A stretch of 6,950 bases of DNA from Campylobacterales bacterium (GTDB lineage Bacteria > Campylobacterota > Campylobacteria > Campylobacterales > JALSKU01). The notes under the pieces are model-generated. The model was not told the origin of the DNA, searched no databases, and saw only the letters and a list, made by a program, of their open reading frames with translations. This document shows positions 1-6,950 of the stretch, one piece after another. Made by a program: the position numbers and the translations under genes. The stretch's first letter is position 1; every line of letters starts with the position of its first letter. The stretch spans positions 1 through 6,950 of the forward strand of contig JALVWW010000311.1 of assembly GCA_027023175.1 (NCBI GenBank), given 5' to 3'.

Positions 1-6948
<6,948 letters not shown>

Positions 6949-6950
6949 TT

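Overview
The window lies entirely inside the RNA polymerase operon of an AT-rich bacterium and reads on the minus strand. It holds a complete rpoB (RNA polymerase beta subunit, 1381 codons) and the first 932 codons of rpoC (beta' subunit), which runs off the low-coordinate edge. The protein sequence (for example [19 protein letters not shown] in beta), the purine-rich coding strand, heavy AGA/ATA codon use and rpoB length point to a member of the Campylobacterota (former Epsilonproteobacteria). This is recognition from memory, not a search. The two genes are separate, whereas rpoB and rpoC are fused in Helicobacter and Wolinella. That favours a Sulfurimonas-, Sulfurospirillum-, Arcobacter- or Campylobacter-like lineage; the genus cannot be fixed from what is visible.

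Layout, in the direction of transcription (high to low coordinates): a 23-base leader with a good Shine-Dalgarno site (6928-6950), then rpoB (6927 to 2782), then rpoC starting inside the last codons of rpoB in the +1 frame (about 2798) and continuing to base 1. There is no intergenic space, terminator or promoter between them, so they should be co-transcribed and probably translationally coupled. The two products assemble with alpha and omega into core RNA polymerase. Together the visible parts supply most of the active centre: the beta lysines and rifampicin pocket, and the beta' zinc-binding domain, switch 2, NADFDGD magnesium loop, bridge helix and the first part of the trigger loop. The missing part of rpoC is the rest of the trigger loop and the C-terminal domains, roughly 570 residues if this protein is about 1500 residues long.

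I see no mobile element, RNA gene, CRISPR array, accessory gene or undescribed system. The findings are low-key: the out-of-frame rpoB/rpoC overlap with several candidate rpoC starts, a Leu at the trigger-loop Met position, a Val at a usually Pro position beside the rifampicin pocket, an in-phase A8 tract near the start of rpoB, and a charged lineage insert in beta.
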